Part shown: piece by piece, positions 5,752-7,449 of the stretch
How positions within the stretch are numbered: position 1 is the first letter of the stretch
Layout of the letters: each line of letters starts with the position of its first letter
Source: Xanthobacteraceae bacterium
Lineage (GTDB): Bacteria; Pseudomonadota; Alphaproteobacteria; Rhizobiales; Xanthobacteraceae
DNA: 7,449 nucleotides
Direction: 5' to 3'
NCBI GenBank assembly: GCA_030037185.1
Contig: JASHRR010000550.1
Location: 1-7,449, forward strand
Translations under genes and position numbers: made by a program
Notes under the pieces: generated by a model
Seen by the model: the letters and a program-made list of their open reading frames with translations, nothing else
Told to the model about the DNA's origin: nothing
Database searches by the model: none

Positions 5752-6447
5752 GAAGGCGTGGGTCCAACCTCTGCACAAATCTCCGCTCGCTAGCTTCGCT
5801 TGCGCGAGGGTTAGAGGGCAGTTTCGAAACGGCGCAACTCACAGTTATCGCAAAGAAATGCCGAGGAGAGGATCGTTCATTTGCCCCCTGCCACTTGTGG
5901 TGCTCGATCTTCCTTCGCCTCCCAATCGCCAGCAAGGGCCGCGCGCCGAGTACGGATCAAATTCCGGCGATATACCGCTTACCGTGGCCATGGCTCATGC
6001 CATTGTCCTTCTTGCGGCGCGTCGCGCGAGCGATCGAACGGCACCACGCGGAGTTGGCAATCACGGTGGGGGTCTCGGTCACGCCTGACGAGTGGGATCT
6101 CGAGTCGCGGCCGGTCGCCGGACCAGTCCGACAACATAGTTTGCAGCCGGGGAAAATCATAGACGGCAGGCATCCCGTCTCTTTTCCAAACCTGAATGTC
6201 TACGGACGATAAGGCTGAACACAAGCTGTTGTTTTATTTCCTGTGAGCCTGCCGGCGCTCTCAGGTGCGCTCGAGCGCCTGCGTGTCCCGTCGGTGCGCA
6301 ACGGCCCTGTGACGTGGAGATGATCCACCTCCTGCGCATCGGACCGGACGGCTCCCGACTCGCTGCACGGCGCCGCCGACAGGGTCGGGCATGAGCGCAC
6401 TGAGCTGGGCTCACGCGCGCTAACCTGTTTCGGCTCTTCCAAGAGCC
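5752..6447. other. About 700 bases without a recognised gene
   Basis: Several overlapping ORFs of 60-120 codons occur on both strands, but none has recognisable domains and none stands out by ribosome binding site. The most protein-like are the C-terminal half of a plus-strand frame at 5895-6212 (AIERHHAELAITVGVSVTPD...) and the minus-strand frame opposite it at 6224-5979 (VYDFPRLQTMLSDWSGDRPR...). They are mutually exclusive as real genes and I cannot choose between them. A 12-bp perfect palindrome (GCGCTCGAGCGC) is at 6267-6278. No clear terminator follows the kinase stop. The stretch looks like decayed accessory sequence. Confidence 0.4.
6432..6447. repeat. Dyad immediately before the ATG at 6448
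   Basis: GGCTCTT at 6432-6438 and AAGAGCC at 6441-6447 are perfect reverse complements separated by only two bases. The right arm touches the ATG of the 6448-6756 ORF. The spacing is too tight for a good RNA hairpin but suits a dimeric DNA-binding protein. It may also be chance. Confidence 0.4.
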
Positions 6448-6756
6448 ATGAGCCTGGGCGTGAAATTCCACCTGCACGTGACTGTTTCTTATGGAAGCGC
6501 TCGTGTCTGTTCCGCCGGCAGGTCCCTTGATGCTCAATGGGCCGCGGATGGCTTGTGCCGATCCTTCCGTGAAGGTCGGGCCAAATGCGTGCGAGTTCTC
6601 GGGAAGCCCGACATCCATGATATATTCGTCAGGAGCCCCGTCGATCACGTAGCGTTACCTCTGATCGCCGGGGAAGACTGCTTTGCCCTCAAGGGCGGCA
6701 CCGCCCCGCGGCTTTCGGTGGAGATCGATCGCATTTATGTGCGGGTCGAGGCTTAA
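6448..6756 (+). CDS. Hypothetical protein, 102 residues
   Basis: I do not recognise this protein. The C-terminal half reads like genuine coding sequence: PDIHDIFVRSPVDHVALPL at about 54-72, LIAGEDCFALKGGTAPRLSV at about 72-91, then EIDRIYVRVEA at the end. It has alternating hydrophobic residues as in beta strands and a preference for G/C at third codon positions. The first 40 residues look less convincing, so the true start could be further in, or this could be the 3' end of a longer gene whose front part has decayed. AAGAG at 6441-6445 is too close to the ATG for a normal ribosome binding site. A strong hairpin starts 7 bases after the stop, which supports the end of a real transcript here. 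A competing minus-strand ORF covers 6157-6648. Confidence 0.4.
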   Translation: MSLGVKFHLHVTVSYGSARVCSAGRSLDAQWAADGLCRSFREGRAKCVRVLGKPDIHDIFVRSPVDHVALPLIAGEDCFALKGGTAPRLSVEIDRIYVRVEA

Positions 6757-6762
6757 GAGCGG

Positions 6763-6791
6763 TCCCTCGCGGCGATCGCTGCCGCGAGGGA
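6763..6791 (+). terminator. Perfect 11-bp hairpin after the 6448-6756 ORF
   Basis: TCCCTCGCGGC at 6763-6773 pairs exactly with GCCGCGAGGGA at 6781-6791 across a 7-base loop. It begins 7 bases after the TAA at 6754-6756. The stem is very GC-rich, as in intrinsic terminators, but only TT follows and no real U-tract. It may therefore act as a weak terminator or as an RNA-stabilising 3' end. As it is symmetrical, it could also serve transcripts from the other side. Confidence 0.55.
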
Positions 6792-7111
6792 TTCGCATTG
6801 CCGACCAGATCAAGAGCCGTATTCAGGCCAGCGGGCATCCGGCGGGACTTGAGGATGTTAACTCTACTTGCCTCTCATGGCTCCATCCCATGGGAGGGTT
6901 CGCCGCCACGTCACGCAGATTGCAGATTTTGTCCGCCCGCACGGGCCTGGCAGGTGAGGTTCTCGATGAGATCCGCGCCGAATATGACGTACCGTGTCAG
7001 CGCGGGTCTGACGGTGGCGGTGCGCGGTTTTGGAGGAGCGCGATTCTGCGTCCCGGTCCATGCGAACTGATCGTCTCAGCCTGAAGAAGTGCCGGCTGCT
7101 CGATAAGCTGC
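6792..7111. other. About 320 bases without a recognised gene
   Basis: Plus-strand frames at 6683-7084 and 6798-7070 and a minus-strand frame at 7061-6864 overlap each other. None shows known motifs or a clear ribosome binding site. Short pieces look protein-like in different frames, for example IADQIKSRIQASGHPAGLED near 6800-6860 and MTYRVSAGLTVAVRGFGG near 6985-7040. This would fit a frameshifted relic but does not prove one. It lies between the hairpin and the 3' end of the converging minus-strand gene. Confidence 0.35.
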
Positions 7112-7449
7112 CTAAGCCGCCCGCAAGCTGGCCTCAACCGGAACAGGTGGCCTGATCGCCAGCAAGATCCGCTCAGCCATCGAAACGAGCGCATTGATCA
7201 CATCTGAGGCGGGCGGCCCGGCGCTTGACTGGCTCGCGTCCAGAATCGCGAGTGCGTCGGCCGAAAATTCGCCGCACTCCACAAGCCGCCTTATGTCCGC
7301 ATTGGATGCGGCCGATGCTGCGGCCGACAGTTCCGCTCGTTCCGCCATCCGCGCCGCGCCCGCTTTCTGCAAGACCCTGGCGAGCAGCGGCGGCACTTCC
7401 TCGGGAAAGCCGCCGGATGCCAGGACCTTTGCCATGCGCAGGGCGCGCT
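7112..7449 (-). CDS. C-terminal part of a larger unidentified protein (start outside window)
   Basis: The minus-strand frame is open from the window edge and ends with TAG at 7114-7112, giving about 111 residues (RALRMAKVLASGGFPEEVPP at the visible start). The ATG at 7435 has no ribosome binding site before it, and the frame continues upstream, so this is almost certainly the end of a longer gene. The segment is alanine-rich and predicted helical: MAKVLASGGFPEEVPPLLAR, then AASNADIRRLVECGEF and VINALVSMAERILLAIR. The 'GGFPEE-x-PPLL' phrasing resembles, from memory, the HEPN-like C-terminal part of large DEAD/SNF2-type helicase-related proteins on rhizobial plasmids. That identification is uncertain. 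No cysteine clusters, membrane segments or nuclease motifs are visible. The coding-like composition makes a real gene likely. Confidence 0.65.
   Translation of the reverse strand, partial: RALRMAKVLASGGFPEEVPPLLARVLQKAGAARMAERAELSAAASAASNADIRRLVECGEFSADALAILDASQSSAGPPASDVINALVSMAERILLAIRPPVPVEASLRAA

Noticed and set aside
6267..6278. 12-bp palindrome GCGCTCGAGCGC as a regulatory site
   Set aside because: Short GC-rich palindromes are common at this base composition, and no gene start or repeat copy accompanies it.
1..7449. CRISPR array, tRNA or rRNA genes
   Set aside because: No regularly spaced repeats, cloverleaf-like segments or rRNA signatures were seen on reading through both strands.

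Overview
The window looks like accessory DNA of a high-GC alphaproteobacterium, probably of the order Hyphomicrobiales (Bradyrhizobium, Methylobacterium and relatives). Two things suggest this. One is a large soluble HWE-family sensor kinase, a family concentrated in alphaproteobacteria. The other is the remains of two copies of a short tyrosine-recombinase family that I recognise from rhizobial accessory regions. Placement below class level is inference.

Left part (1-2880): a compact gene cassette sits inside recombinase debris. A broken plus-strand integrase relic (about 1-225) is followed by an unassigned leader, then an SDR-fold protein (516-1259) and an SsuA/NMT1-type periplasmic-binding-fold protein without signal peptide (1305-2186), close together and probably one operon. 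A possible truncated third gene start follows (2235). At 2284-2316 the plus strand returns to what reads as the last codons of the same integrase family, so the cassette seems to have replaced the middle of that integrase. A second integrase copy lies on the minus strand (2880 to 2317) and abuts it tail to tail. It has an intact start and ribosome binding site, but frameshifts and an internal deletion remove its first catalytic arginine box. The cassette is therefore flanked by inverted, degenerate integrase sequences. The SDR has lost its catalytic tyrosine and the tetrad asparagine, and its partner cannot be exported as encoded, so the pair may have a cytosolic role other than ordinary reduction and uptake.

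Middle part (2881-5751): about 500 bases without a recognisable gene hold short repeats, two doubtful small ORFs and a possible general-stress (EcfG-type) promoter. Then comes a 775-residue GAF-PAS-PAS-PAS-HWE histidine kinase with all expected catalytic motifs. Its N-terminus begins inside a PAC-like linker, as if an upstream sensory domain had been lost. No response regulator is present in the window.

Right part (5752-7449): about 1.35 kb has no confidently recognised gene. It holds one modest ORF (6448-6756), directly preceded by a short dyad and followed by a perfect 11-bp hairpin that could be a terminator. The window ends in the 3' part of a larger minus-strand gene (7449 to 7112), which I could not identify with confidence.
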